Below, one piece after another: positions 23,869 through 37,600 of a stretch of 45,140 nt of DNA. Each line of letters starts with the position of its first letter. The first letter of the stretch is position 1. The translations under genes were made by a program, and so were the position numbers. The stretch lies in the IMG/VR virus record IMGVR_UViG_3300027525_000008, positions 1 to 45,140 of that record. The stretch is one strand, 5' to 3'. The notes under the pieces are model-generated. The model ran no database searches. It was not told the DNA's origin and worked only from the letters and a program-made list of their open reading frames with translations. Origin of the DNA: a virus.

Positions 23869-23901
23869 CAAATATACGTAGTTTATACGATGATAAATAC
23901 T
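23869..23901 (+). promoter_or_regulatory. Extended late promoter element, copy 2
   Basis: Second copy of the 33-bp element seen at 14216-14248, with 30 of 33 positions identical; the core GATAAATAC is at 23892-23900. It starts the gp25-gp6-gp7 transcript, 32 bp before the gp25 ATG. Confidence 0.75.
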
Positions 23902-23932
23902 CTTAACAAAATATTTAAAATTGAGAGAACCA

Positions 23933-24292
23933 ATGGCAGTTAATTTTGCAGGATTTAGTACTAAAAATAAAAAAGCAATTAATCACAATCTTTATGGCAA
24001 AGATTTGATTATTGAAGATTTGATGAATCATTTGATGACACGTAAAGGTGAGCGTGTTATGATGCCAACATATGGTAGTATTATTCACGACTTAATTTTT
24101 GAACCATTGACACCAGAAATTAAAGATATAATTGATATTGACATAAATTCTATTATTGATGAAGATCCTAGAGTAACGATTAACACACTTACTATATCAG
24201 AAGATGACCACAGTTTAAACATAAAATTATCAGTTTCTATCATTCCAACTGGTGAACACGTTGAACTTACAGTAAATTTAGAAAGAGAATAA
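23933..24292 (+). CDS. 25: Baseplate wedge protein gp25
   Basis: 119 residues from ATG 23933, preceded by GAGAG; an upstream TTG in frame is not needed. The family signature is the stretch DLMNHLMTRKGERVMMPTYG followed by SIIHDLIFEPLT, as in T4 gp25 and the related TssE of type VI secretion. gp25 sits in the inner baseplate ring and helps to nucleate the sheath. It is translated just ahead of gene 6, the usual pairing, with 1 nt between stop and start. Confidence 0.95.
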   Translation: MAVNFAGFSTKNKKAINHNLYGKDLIIEDLMNHLMTRKGERVMMPTYGSIIHDLIFEPLTPEIKDIIDIDINSIIDEDPRVTINTLTISEDDHSLNIKLSVSIIPTGEHVELTVNLERE

Positions 24293-24293
24293 A

Positions 24294-27200
24294 ATGAGCC
24301 AAGAAAGAGTTGATAACTTATTCGCTAGTGAAAGTTGGAGTGCAGTTTATACAGCATACACTAATATTAGTTTGAAAGCATATGATTTTGACACGATACG
24401 CGAAGCATTACTTGCGTATGTACAGCAAACATACCCAGATAAATTTAATGATTTTATTTCCAGTTCTGAATTTATTGCAATCTTAGATTTGGTTGCGTAT
24501 CTAGGGCATTCACTTTCCTTTAGACTTGATATGAATACCAGAGAAAATTTCTTAGATACTGCTGAACGCCGTGAATCAATTCTTCGTATGGCAAAGAATC
24601 TAGGTTATATTAAAACTCGCCCCATTAACGCACGTGGTTATATGAAAATTACCAGTGTCACTACAAACCAAGATGTAGCAGATAATGAAGGCAACTCTTT
24701 AGCAAATACCACAGTAAATTGGAATGATGCAAATAATGCTGATTGGTATGAAAACTTTATAACAATATTAGACTCATCGTTTTCTAAAAATTCAAAAGTA
24801 CAAGACCCAACTGCAACTCTAAATTTTCTAGGCATCGAAAATAATATATATGAGATTAATGAAAACCCTCTGACTAAACGTTTTAATTATCCTTTTACAG
24901 CAGATATTGCTGGTAGTAGTAGAAAATTTGAAACTACTAAGGTAGAAATAGTAGATGAAATTATTGGTGAAGCAGAACCAAAAGTTTCTAAAAATTTCAC
25001 AGTCATTAATCGTAATGATAACCTAGGTCCTGCAAGTGATAGAACTGGATTTTTTATCTATGCAAAAGCAGGAGAAATGAACTTTAGTGATTATACATAT
25101 GATTTGAAACTGTCTAATAGAACCCAAAATATTGATGTTACAGATATATCAAATACAGATGTTTGGATTCAGCGCACAGATAGTAATAGAAGTTATACAT
25201 CTTCTGTAACAACTGTTGACAATGATAGTAGAGAAACTGCTATATATAATTCTTTAAGAACAGGCAGTGGCGATCTAGCGAGTGTCACTACTAATATTGA
25301 CAATAGTATCGCAATTAATTTCCCCGATGGTATTTTTGGTAATGCTGCATACGGTAATTATCGTATTTGGTATAGACAAACCGCAAATGAAAATTTCACT
25401 GTAAACGCAAATGATATAACAGAAGTTGCAATCACTATACCATATATTGGCGGTGATGATCGTCCATATGATCTAACAATAACAATGACAACAACAAGCG
25501 ACTTCAGTGAAAACTATGCTGCTGAAACATTCGAAAGTGTTAGACGTATTGCACCAAGAGCATATTATGCACAGGATAGAATGGTAAACGCACAGGATTA
25601 TAATATCTATCCTCTCACTCTTGGTGCAAACGTTATATCAAAATCAAAAGCAATTAATACTACATTCTCTGGTAAATCTCGTTTCTTCGAAATGGATGAT
25701 GTTACTGGTAATCATAGTAATTTAAGTGCAACTGGTACTGACGGTAGTGTATTCTTAGAAGATGACATTATAACAATGAATCTAAGTTTTAATCGCCAGA
25801 ATGGTCAGATTGATAATTTCATTAGAAATAAAATTACTGAAGTATTAAAGCATCCAAGCTTGATGAATTTATATTATTTTGAAAATATGTATAATCCAGC
25901 ATCTACTATCTTAGCGCCAAATTTAAATTTTACAGTGCGTAGTACCAATGTTAGTATCATTGATACAGTAACATCAACTTCATTAAGCACCGTATTTTTG
26001 TATCCTGGTGATCATATTTTAACTCAGAGTAACAATGAAAAAGAATTATCTTGGACTAAAATTAAAAACATCGAAAGCAGTGTTGCAGGATCAGCAGTTG
26101 ATTCATATTATATTGAAAATATTCTACCCGAAACTACTGGTAGTATTGAAAAAATAGTACGTACATATAGAACACGATTTGAAGCAGATGAAATAAAAGA
26201 TATTAAAATTAATAAAATAGAAGATTTGTCAGTTCAGAGCTTTATTTTAAAATATGTTCCAAAAAGTAATACATCTGTTTGGGAATGGAAATTACACGAT
26301 GAAGTAAATGATGTTCCATTAGTAGAAGGAAAAGATGTTTACATAACATTTACATATGTTCCAGGTGTTAGAGAAAATGAAGCAGAATATGTTGCTAAAT
26401 TTACAGGTAAGAAAATAGTATTCGATAGTAAAAAACAAGTAAAATTCTTTTATAACAATAATAAATTAGTTGTAGATAATGAAACTAGTTTAGCAGAACG
26501 TGATAAACTATTTTTAAAATATTATACTACAGTTGCCAGTGATGCATCTAGTGGACTTGAAGAATTAATTAACATAGGCACTGCACAAGTTAGTAATGTG
26601 GTAGAACCTGGTGATAATACCGTAACATTTGATGCAGATTTTGCTGAAACTGGAGCAGTGATTACACATAACTTAGTTAACAATACATCTGCATATACTG
26701 CAACAAGTACTCGGCACATACTTATATCGCCTCTGGGAGTGGAATATCCAATTGCTCCTGTTGCGCCGTCATCTGACACTGTTATCGGTGATACCCCAGA
26801 ATATACTGTTAGTTATGATAAAGATGGTCTAAGTGAATTATTAAGTCTTAATGATTATGAATCTAATAACTTAATAGATGATAGTGACAAATATGTATAT
26901 TCAAATGCAGTAGTAATAATTGAAGATAGTGGTAATGTACCAAATGGCTTTACATACACAAGTTCTTATACACAATCTGATTTTGAACTTGAAGGGTTTA
27001 AAGGTAACTTAACTAATGCATATTTCGATCTTGCATATCCTAATAATTTTGCGTGGGTTGACACATCAGAATTGCCAGTTGGTAAAACGATAGATACCGC
27101 AATAACAGGTGATAATGGTGTACAAACTGAGTTTGGTAGATCATTTGATGGCTCGAATTATGAATTTACATTTACTGATATGTCTGCAAATGGATGGTCA

Positions 27201-28637
27201 ATAAGAAATCATAACGAGTCTGAAGATGACCCTGATAATCCTGACAATGATGTATATTGGAAACAATTTGCGTTTGGTGAAATAAACTTCCCTGCAGAAA
27301 ATATTAGTATTAATAATTTAGTATTGACAGATATTAATAATAATGTAATTAATAAAATCGATTATGAAACAATAGAAAATAATGGTTCATATAAAATTAT
27401 TTTCTGGACAGTTGATCCTGGTATTGGTAACAGTATTAATGTTAGAAGCATTGGGGGAACTGCGGTATTCTCAGATTTCTTAGTAAGAGTGGAGCGCAGT
27501 CTATTACCGATAGATGCAGACAGACTACAATCATATGCTGATGTAGAATCATATGTGTATGATTCATATATCACCCCAGCAGGTTATGTTGATTACACAA
27601 AAGTTAAATTAACAAGTATGAATATTGATCGTAACCCACATGGTATGCTACAAGTATTTACTAATTTAGATAATGTAGATAATGATGAGTTAGGCGATGT
27701 ATCTGAAGTAGAATTCTCTCATATTGTTTTAGAACAATATACAGACGTTGATAATATTGTATATGAACGTGTTAGTGATAGAATTGTAGCTACAAACCAA
27801 GCACAGTCTGATAGAATACCAGAAACAGCAGTAATTAGATTCTATATAGAAAGTGACGATCTTGATATTAATGAAGGTGAATGGCAAAGACGTTCCGGTT
27901 CAGGATGGGAAGAATTGCCCACTAGCCAATATACACTTGTAAACTCTCCTGCAAAGGATAAAATAATTTATGCTGGTAATCAATATAGAGTTGTTATAGG
28001 CAGAAGTTATGTTGAAGATAAATTCATGACATTCAGATGGGATCACTATGCTGACATTGATAAGAGAATTGATCCAAGTACAAGTAATATCATTGATATG
28101 TATGTACTAGGCACTGATTATGTCAGAAGAGTAAACGCATGGATAGATGGTGGTTTCTCTGATATAGTTCCATTGGCGCCAAATAACTTTGAACTAACTA
28201 AGATTATGGAAAGTATTAATCCTAAAGCAAGTATATCAGATCATATTAGTTATATACCTGTTAAGTTTAAATATCTATTTGGCTCATTCGCTGCATCAGA
28301 AAATCAAGCAGTGTTCAAAGTTGTTAAAAAATTAGGCACATCATACAGCGATAGTGAAATAAAAACTTCAGTAGCAAATGCAGTCAATACATTCTTTGAT
28401 ATAGACAATTGGGATTTCGGCGAGACATTCTACTTTTCCGAATTAGCATCTTATATACATACATCATTACCTAATTATATTTCTTCAGTGGTGATCACAC
28501 CCAAATATCAAACGAGTGAGTTTACAAACTTGCTAAGTATTAGTAGTGAACCTACAGAAATATTCTTGAGTATAACAACATCAGAAGATGTTAAAATTAT
28601 ATCCAGTATCGTAGCATCAGAATTATTGGGCGAATAA
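24294..28637 (+). CDS. 6: Baseplate wedge protein gp6 (very long form)
   Basis: 1447 residues against 660 in T4. The N-terminus has the gp6 family pattern (LLAYVQQTYPDKFNDFISSS; EFIAILDLVAYLGHSLSFRL; NLGYIKTRPINARGYMKI), which forms the wedge core with gp7 and gp53. The C-terminal region (RDKLFLK..., NPKASISDHISYIPVKFKY; DIDNWDFGETFYFSELASYI) matches the end of the gp6/gpJ-like domain. Between them lie long beta-rich, Asp/Asn/Thr-rich insertions, especially residues about 560-1200, that T4 lacks. It follows gp25 with a 1-nt gap and is followed by gp7 3 nt after its stop. Confidence 0.92.
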   Translation: MSQERVDNLFASESWSAVYTAYTNISLKAYDFDTIREALLAYVQQTYPDKFNDFISSSEFIAILDLVAYLGHSLSFRLDMNTRENFLDTAERRESILRMAKNLGYIKTRPINARGYMKITSVTTNQDVADNEGNSLANTTVNWNDANNADWYENFITILDSSFSKNSKVQDPTATLNFLGIENNIYEINENPLTKRFNYPFTADIAGSSRKFETTKVEIVDEIIGEAEPKVSKNFTVINRNDNLGPASDRTGFFIYAKAGEMNFSDYTYDLKLSNRTQNIDVTDISNTDVWIQRTDSNRSYTSSVTTVDNDSRETAIYNSLRTGSGDLASVTTNIDNSIAINFPDGIFGNAAYGNYRIWYRQTANENFTVNANDITEVAITIPYIGGDDRPYDLTITMTTTSDFSENYAAETFESVRRIAPRAYYAQDRMVNAQDYNIYPLTLGANVISKSKAINTTFSGKSRFFEMDDVTGNHSNLSATGTDGSVFLEDDIITMNLSFNRQNGQIDNFIRNKITEVLKHPSLMNLYYFENMYNPASTILAPNLNFTVRSTNVSIIDTVTSTSLSTVFLYPGDHILTQSNNEKELSWTKIKNIESSVAGSAVDSYYIENILPETTGSIEKIVRTYRTRFEADEIKDIKINKIEDLSVQSFILKYVPKSNTSVWEWKLHDEVNDVPLVEGKDVYITFTYVPGVRENEAEYVAKFTGKKIVFDSKKQVKFFYNNNKLVVDNETSLAERDKLFLKYYTTVASDASSGLEELINIGTAQVSNVVEPGDNTVTFDADFAETGAVITHNLVNNTSAYTATSTRHILISPLGVEYPIAPVAPSSDTVIGDTPEYTVSYDKDGLSELLSLNDYESNNLIDDSDKYVYSNAVVIIEDSGNVPNGFTYTSSYTQSDFELEGFKGNLTNAYFDLAYPNNFAWVDTSELPVGKTIDTAITGDNGVQTEFGRSFDGSNYEFTFTDMSANGWSIRNHNESEDDPDNPDNDVYWKQFAFGEINFPAENISINNLVLTDINNNVINKIDYETIENNGSYKIIFWTVDPGIGNSINVRSIGGTAVFSDFLVRVERSLLPIDADRLQSYADVESYVYDSYITPAGYVDYTKVKLTSMNIDRNPHGMLQVFTNLDNVDNDELGDVSEVEFSHIVLEQYTDVDNIVYERVSDRIVATNQAQSDRIPETAVIRFYIESDDLDINEGEWQRRSGSGWEELPTSQYTLVNSPAKDKIIYAGNQYRVVIGRSYVEDKFMTFRWDHYADIDKRIDPSTSNIIDMYVLGTDYVRRVNAWIDGGFSDIVPLAPNNFELTKIMESINPKASISDHISYIPVKFKYLFGSFAASENQAVFKVVKKLGTSYSDSEIKTSVANAVNTFFDIDNWDFGETFYFSELASYIHTSLPNYISSVVITPKYQTSEFTNLLSISSEPTEIFLSITTSEDVKIISSIVASELLGE

Positions 28638-28640
28638 AAA

Positions 28641-31600
28641 ATGGCAAATAATAAAATTTATAATCTCTTACCAGCGCACTTACAGAATAAAGAATTGGAA
28701 ACAATTTTTGACTCTACATTAGAAAGAGCATTTTCTAAGGGCAGTATAGAAAAAACAAAAGCTTTTATTGGTAGAAAAGAAAAAGGCGTATACAGTGAAA
28801 CAGATTCATATGTATCATTTCCTGAACATCTCTTCCAACGAGACAATTATGGTTTTGAACCAGTATTTTCAAATACTAGTATAGGAGACAATATATTTTA
28901 TGACGATTTATTAAACTCACTGTATAATAAAGGCGCGCTTACAAATGACCACAGAAGATTATTTAAATCAGATACATACACCATTAACTTACCAATCGAT
29001 ATCGATAAGTTTATTAATTGGGAATTATATTATTGGGTAGATAATGGATTTACTAGCGAGTATGCATTATATGAATTTAAAGAATATGAGGTGGGATTAT
29101 CAGGTTGGATTAAACAAAAGCCATATGTACTTAAAAGTAATTCTCAATATCTATTAGGCGAGTATTTGCCCAGTTCTTCATTTGGCGAGGATGGCGATTA
29201 TGCTATTGTAATAAAACAGTCAAGTCTAGTTTATTGGAAAAAGGATAGTATTGAAGGGTGGGCACGTGTTGGTTCTGACGATCCTGGCGCATCAACATTT
29301 ATTGCAACAGACCAAAGACCTATATCTCCTACATTGGGTGATACATATGTTAATACAAATGAATTGCGAATAACATTACTACAAGGAAATGAAACTTTTG
29401 TTCTTAAAGATACCATCTACGATAGATGGAATATTGATGTTAACCCTTATGCACTGAGATTTTCAGATACATCAATTGGATTACTAAGTTTAATAGAATA
29501 CAGAAGCAATTCACAAGATAGCACGCCTGACTGGGAACTATATGATGGTGAAGAATTTGTATTCAATTTAGGAAATAGTAACGATACACATTACATAACA
29601 ATTGATAAAAATACTGATAGGGCAACTAAAACTAATTGGTGGAGTGATAGAAATTCTTGGTTCCATTATGATGACATTCGGATGTATATCACTGATGATA
29701 GTAAGTCTTATGTTGAGCAAGCAAAACGACCAATTATTGAGTTTGATAAGAGTTTAGAATTAAGTGATACGAGTAGTAATGCAGACGCATGGTATGTACC
29801 AACGTTTAAAATTTATGACGATGAATTAAATTATTTAAATGATTATAAGATATTTCATTATGTAGAAGATGAAGATAGCGTGATAGATATGTTCTTATCA
29901 ATTCGTGCATTATTAACATCTGGTGATTATGCTAGTGAGTTTACATTTAATATTGATATGCCTGACACTGTTAGTTTTAAATCCGGTGACGCATATCATA
30001 AACTTTATATCAAATCTGAATTTGATTATAGAAATTTACGACATGAATATGGAACTGCAACACACTTACAACTAGAGTTATTACAAGAACCTAAATCTTC
30101 TGAAACAATAGATGTATATGTAGATGGTATTAAACAAATAGGTAACTATGTCTACAGTTCTAATACTATTACGTTTAATGAGCCTGTAACAGGTTATGTC
30201 TATGTTGACTTTACTACAAAAAATAATGTTTTCGTTGATGGCGATGGTGCTTGGCAACGTATTGATCCATCACTTGAGTATAATCCAGATAACTTATTTC
30301 ACTATAATACAAACTTTACATTTTCTACAATGTATGAACATATGGCTCGACAGTTATCAACGACAATAGGCCTAACTGGAAATTCAAACGGTGTGAATAA
30401 TTACCGTAATATTGGCGATAATACAGATAAAATGCGTAACAATAAGTACGGTTCTGTTATGGTTCGTAACTCTATTGATATTAAGAATGCTTATTTTTCA
30501 ATCACACGTGATGATTATAACCCATTCGCTGCGGTTGAATATCTTTCAGTATCATATAATAATTATAAAAATAAATTAATAACAACCGTGCAAGAAATTC
30601 TATCTGATGCTGCAAGTGAATCCAAGTCTGATGATTTTATTCTTAATGAAGCAATTGCACAGATTGCACTTATTAAGAGAGAAAATATCAGTGTATTCAC
30701 TGGTAGCCGCATGATAAATTTCGGTAGTTTTCCAACTCACTATATAACTGCAAATATTGATCCAGTTATTCCTGGCTCAGCGACACAATTTATACCTAAT
30801 AGTGTGTCTACTGAAATAGTAGAAAATGAAAATGTATCAGTGTATGTTAACGGCATACTTGCAACAGATGTTAATATAATCAATGGTATTGAGATTTCAT
30901 TTGATAATACTGTAATTGCAGCGGGCGATGTTATTGAAGTTAGATATTTTAAATTAATACAAGAAACATTTATTCCACCTAGTGCCACAAAACTTGGTAT
31001 CTCTAATGTTTATAATCCTGGATATATAGTTGACCAAGAATTTGATACACCACAAGTAATGATTGTAGGACATGATGGTTCTAAGATGCTTGCATGGGGT
31101 GACAGAACGGATGAAATTATATTATTATTTGAAAAATTAGTATATAATCGCATAGAAAAAAATACTACAAATACCTCTCTGAGTAATATAAAATATGGTA
31201 TGTATAGAGATAGTACAACTGAGTATTCATTGAATGAGAAAAAGTTTACAATGTATCCATTCTTTAAGAAGTGGATGCTGCGAAACAATATCGACAATCT
31301 TTATAATACTGATTTTGATGTCGAAGACTACAAGACTTGGAATTATCGTGCAAGTAATGATGCAGCACCGGGCTATTGGAGAGGTATATTCCAATATGCA
31401 TATGGTACAGAAACTCCACTGATAGAACCCTGGGTCACTGTCGGATATAGTATTATTCCTGATGGATTTGAAACAAATACACTGAGATATTCAGATCCAG
31501 ACTTTTGGGATATGTTAAAGACAACTTATTCTACAACATGGCCAATCCCAGTAGATAGTCTTGGTAATTTAAAAAATATCAATGATTTATTCTTTAATTC

Positions 31601-34600
31601 TCAATTAATACCTGCTGATATAACATCATTGGATCAAGATTGGGAATTTGGTGATGGCTCGCCTGTTGAACAGGCATGGAGACGTAGTAGTGAATATCCG
31701 TTCATTGAATTTTTATTATCAATGATTACTAAGCCATTTGAGATTATTGATTTATATTCAAGTGAATTAAACGATATTATTAAAATATACCACAAAGTAG
31801 AAGGCGTTGATACTGACACTATTAAAAACGAACAAGATGGTTATGAATTTAAGTTGGGATCTAAATTAGGTGGCTTTGTTAATAACTTTAAATTGAGTAG
31901 TGAGAATTCAACATTATCTAATTCTAGGTATACTGAAATACCAAGAGATAATTATGATTTATTCATACATACTGGTGAACCAAATCGTAGTGAAAGTTTT
32001 AGTGCTATTGTGATAGAAAAAGTCTCAATGGATACATTGTATCCAAACTATAGTTTAGCAGATATAGCATCTTATCGTCAGGGAGATATCGTATATAATA
32101 CATCTGATAAAAGATATTATAAAAGAAAGATAACCCAACCAACAGATAAAGAAACTTCTTCTGTGATTAATTTTGATTATAGTGGATGGACATTGGTAGC
32201 GCAACCACAAGTTAAAAATTATGGGTATAGAATTAATGGATTTGATGAATTCAATCCTCAATTTTATACTATGAATTGGGATACAACTTCACCATTCAAA
32301 TCATGGAGTACATTGGGCGACGAGGCAGTTATTAATGATTGGCTTGCAGGTTCATTTTATACGCTAGATTCTTACACAGTTTATGACGGTGTACCATATG
32401 TATCTCTTGCGGATCATACGGGTTCTGCTGCGTTCAATGATGATCTCAATGATTACTGGAAGCGTTTAGTATCGTGGCCTAGAGTTAATCAAGTAACTGC
32501 GAAAGGTTACGATGACACTCTACCAGATCAAATTCGTACACATAATTATGGTGATGTTTTATATTCACTTGATGAAATTGCACAACTATTGATTGGTTAC
32601 CAAGATTATTTAAATGCAGTGGGATGGAGCTTTACAGATACCAATGAATTGGGCGAAAATGTAGACTTTGAAAACTTATTAATTAAATTCCTTGATTGGA
32701 GTGCAGAAAAACATGATATTGGTGAATTTATTACCTTAACTCCAATTTTACTATCTGGTCGTTTCTCTGCACCATACGGTGTTGCAAGCGTCCAACGTGA
32801 AACAAATAAGAATTTCTATAGAGTGCTTGATAGTGCTGGTAAACAAATACCCAATACAGCGATAACATTCTATTCAGATGGTGATGCAATAATGTGGGAA
32901 TCAACTATCCCAGTTTATGGAATGAAAATTGATATTGTTGATGTCGAACACGCTTATGTTGTTGACCGAGTTGACACTTATGGAGATGTTATATATAATC
33001 CAATAGCGCATAATAGAAACTTACGCATGATTATTGATTGTAATAGAACTAGTGACTGGGATGGTACACTAAGTGCAGATGGTTATATAATATATCAAAA
33101 TACATTAATACCAAACTTTGAGACAATGGTTGCTGATACTAAGTTCCATAGAGACACTATCATAGATCAAAGTTTATCAAACGTTAACCTAATTAAGGCA
33201 AGCCATATAGGATTTACGCCACGTGCATATCTATCAAATCATTTAATGGAACGTGAATCTCAATTAGAATTTTACAAAGGCTTTATTAGTAATAAGGGTA
33301 CACCTGGTAGTTTAAATAATATTGTTAATAATAATTCTAATTTCAGTGAGGTAAGTTCAAATGATGTATGGGCATTCAAATTAGGAAAGTATGGAAATTT
33401 AAATAGAGATGTATCAGTTAGTAAAACTATTAATACCAAATTAATATACCGTGATCCATACTCTATTACATATGATAACCAAAGTTTATTTGATTACAAA
33501 ACAACTAGAAGAACTACACCTATAAAAACTACTGGGTATGTAGATAGTAAAGATGTGAATTACATTGTTAGAAACTCAACAATATTAGAAACAACAGTAA
33601 GTGAAAATTACTATGAAGGTGACTTGGCTTGGATACAATTCGATAATCTTAGAGATTGGGATGTAAGAAAACTTAGTGAAATATCTGAAATATCTTATGT
33701 TGGTGAAACTCAAGATTCTCAATTATACATCGTTGTTACATCAGAGATTGATACAGTGGAATCTGTTTATTTGCGAATAATCAATGACGAAATTGATCCA
33801 GTATTAAACGGATATTATAACTTTGTAGAAGACGGTACAGAATTATTAGACGGTATAACTGTTTATAAGTATCTAGTATTTGATACTGATTTTGAACCAG
33901 TTACTGTTGAAATTGATACATCTTCTCAGAATAGTATATTTGTCCCTACAAGCGATAATGCTGGGGTTGAAGCAATTAGTTTAAACTCAAATGCACCGAT
34001 TATTGAAGGCGAAGTCTTAGTCATTGACGGTAATAGTTATACATATGTAGAGGATGCTACTAGTGGTAATACTGGTATAACAATTGGTGGAGCAAGCGCA
34101 ACATCCGATCCAATTGTAACACCTGGTGAGCAGATATCTATTGTTGTTTACGACCAAAATGATATTATAAAAAATACAAATACATTAATAACATTTTCTG
34201 GAAATAGTATACTTGCAGATAATAATGTTACTTCAAACGTTGATGATAGTATTACTATTAATGATGTTACACTTGTTATAGAAGCAATAGACAATGGTGA
34301 TATCGAAGCAACTTCAACCCTCACCACATCTGATAGCATAAGTTCAAATTCTGAATTGACTGTTCAAGTAGGATCATCTGCTGCATCAAGTTATACAATA
34401 CAGGATATTGAAATAGTTGGCACTGTAGCGTCACCTACGTTTGATGAAACTAAATCTATTCAAATTAATGGACAAACTATAGCATTCACTTATAGTGGTT
34501 CTACAATAACATTAACTGATATAGTAGATACTATCAATGCATCTCCTGTAAATGTCACAGCGCAAGCCATATCAAATCATCTTGTTATAACAACATCAGA

Positions 34601-37600
34601 ACCATCACTTGTAATACAAGGACAGACTGCAATAGAGTTGGGTTTAATCACTACATCATCATATACAGAAACTAAATTAGGCAATTTAGCGGAACAGATA
34701 AATTTACAGAATGATGTCAATGCTAGTATTGTTTCTGGCAAATTGGTTATATCCACGTTATTACCTACGATGACTCTTGGCGGTAGTGAATTTAGTTTGT
34801 TTGGTTTCCCTGCTACTACATATCAATCAGAATTAGATCCAACTTCGACAAGTATCGCACAACAAATAAATGACTTGAGTATACCAGATGTTAGTGCAAC
34901 AGTTGAAACAGGTAAACTAAAAATAATTTCCGCGGGTTCTACTCTAGTAGTATCGGATCCGTCTAATACTGGATCAATGGTGCGCCTAGGATTTAACTCT
35001 AATACGATAACCTCTAATATGTTAGATAATATTGTTGATGACATAAATGCTACATTATCACTTGAAACCAATCTAACTGCCAGTAGAGCGTTTGTTGATA
35101 AATTATTAATATCAGGTGATGAATTTAAGGTAACTATTGCTAATACAAATGGTAACCCACTTGATGATTTGGGAATATCCGAAGGCGAGTATTTGACCGC
35201 GGGTTTAGCAAATTCATCATTGCTTACATTTAGAAACATAATTAATCAACAATCATCTACGTTAACAGCAAGTATATCATCAGATGGACGTTTTATTATT
35301 ACAAGTCCCGCATTGTTGTTATCTTTCGCAGGAACGAACCAAGTTTTGTTAGACAAGATAGGTTTTTATACAGAATACACTAGTGTTACAAGTAACGCAA
35401 ACTTTAAAGTTATGAGATGGAAATCAGTTAGATTTACTCCAGGATATAACGGCGCAACGTTTGACGAATTCTACAATGATTTGGGATTGAATTCTCAAAG
35501 TAAAATATGGGTAGACGAATATCCTGGAATCAATGATTGGGCAGTTCTGAATAGAACCGCGGTTGGCAATCTTGAGATTATTAATAGAAAAGCAAATGAA
35601 GTAGATGTTAGCAATGTTAAAAGAGTTATTACATCTGACGGTGACGACCATACAATTTATACACTGTATGATCCATTAAACTTAAAATTACCTGGTAATG
35701 TCATGAAAGATATTGACTACGTAGATTGGAATGATCCTTCTAAGTATGATGAATATCTAAGTAATGATCTATGGTTAGAAGAACATTTAGGTGAAATTTG
35801 GTGGGATACCACTAACACACGTTTTTATAGATACAATGATTATGGTGATGCAAATGGTAATATATTAGTTGATTATGCAATGCGTAACTGGGGTAAAATT
35901 GTTGATGGTTCTGTAGTTGATGTCAAGCAATGGGTTAAGAACGATAGACTTCCTGTAGGTATTACTTGGTTTAATCAAGAAAGAGAATGGGATCCAGTTA
36001 AGAATAAAGAAGTAACAACATTTTATTATTGGACTTCAATTGGTACATTGCCTAGATATGAAAAAGAATTCAGCACTGATGAAATTAAAATGATTATTGA
36101 GACTGGTCAAATTAAAAACAAATTTATACCAATTGATAATAATACTATAATTATTAATTATAACAAACTTACAAAAAATGACGTAATAACAGTAACAACT
36201 GAATATAGTATTGCGTCAAACAATCAAGATAGTCACAATGACTGGGAACTGTTATCACGTGAATCTACAAAGCCTATAATGTCTGAATATTTGGAAGATT
36301 TTAAAAATAGCATTGCAGATTCTAAAATTGAAAATTTAAAACAAATTATAATTGATTATCCAGATTTAGACAACGATGGTGTGTTACTTTCAATTGATTT
36401 CTTACTTGACCTTGCGCCAAATGATCTTGCAATTTCAGTTAATAATGAGTTCTTAGAACTTACAAACTTTAGTTTAAACGGTACTGAATTGAGAATCAAT
36501 AACACTTTTAATGTTATATTAGGTGATGTTATTAGAGTTTATAAAGTGGGCACGATATCTAATTCTTGGTATAGCAATCTAACGAATGCTAGAAGTAACT
36601 TCGCATCAATTGTCAACACAAGATTGAACACTACGTTACTAGAAACAGAATACCCCTTCTATGGGGATTACATTAAATTAAACCACTACATTTTCAATTC
36701 AATTAATTGGTATAAACATCCAGATTACAAAGAAATAACTCAATTTGAATACCTAAGTAATACTAGAGATATTGATATGATTAGTATGTTTAATTCTGGT
36801 ATACGTTCTTTTGGAGTAGTAAACCCTGAGTATGAAGAAGTTTACTTTGGTTATGGTTCGCCTGAAGAAATTACTATGGTTAACAAGATTAATGGTTCAC
36901 TAAATGTAGATTTTAATAATATTGTAATGCCCGGTCAGACAGGAAATTCTGATGAGATTGCAACATATTATACAAATGTTATAAATGTACAAGTACACGA
37001 ATTTATTAATATGTTGTTCTCATACTCGGAAAATAAAGTTATCAAAGACCTATTTTTTGATATGTTATCATATATGTATACTGAAAAAGAACATCCTGAG
37101 TGGTTGTTCAAAACAAGTTATATTGACTTAATTTTAATGAACAAACCATTAAGACAATATGCAATATATCAGCATGATACATTCACTGATACTATTGAAT
37201 ATGTTATGGAAGCAAAACCATATCATGTTAAACTTAGAAACACTGATAGAATTTATCCGTTAAGTGAAACTGTTAACACTGATGTAGACACTTTACACCA
37301 TATGAATTTAAAAATTGATTTAGGTGGTGATTATAGTAGATACAATTATAATACATATGATGGTGGTATTGCACCAGATGATGAGCATCCAAATATATCT
37401 GATGGTAGATACGAGCAAGGTGCATTATTACGTCATCCATACGAAGTTACAGCAGACAAAGGTGGTATCGATACTGGCTTTGTAGATAGTAGAGTTTTAG
37501 AGTCTGCAATTGTAAGAGTGGATGATTATGATTCAAGTATTGTTGGCGGTATAGGTTCTGCTGTGATTGACAAGCGTTCATTTATAGTGTATGATAGACT

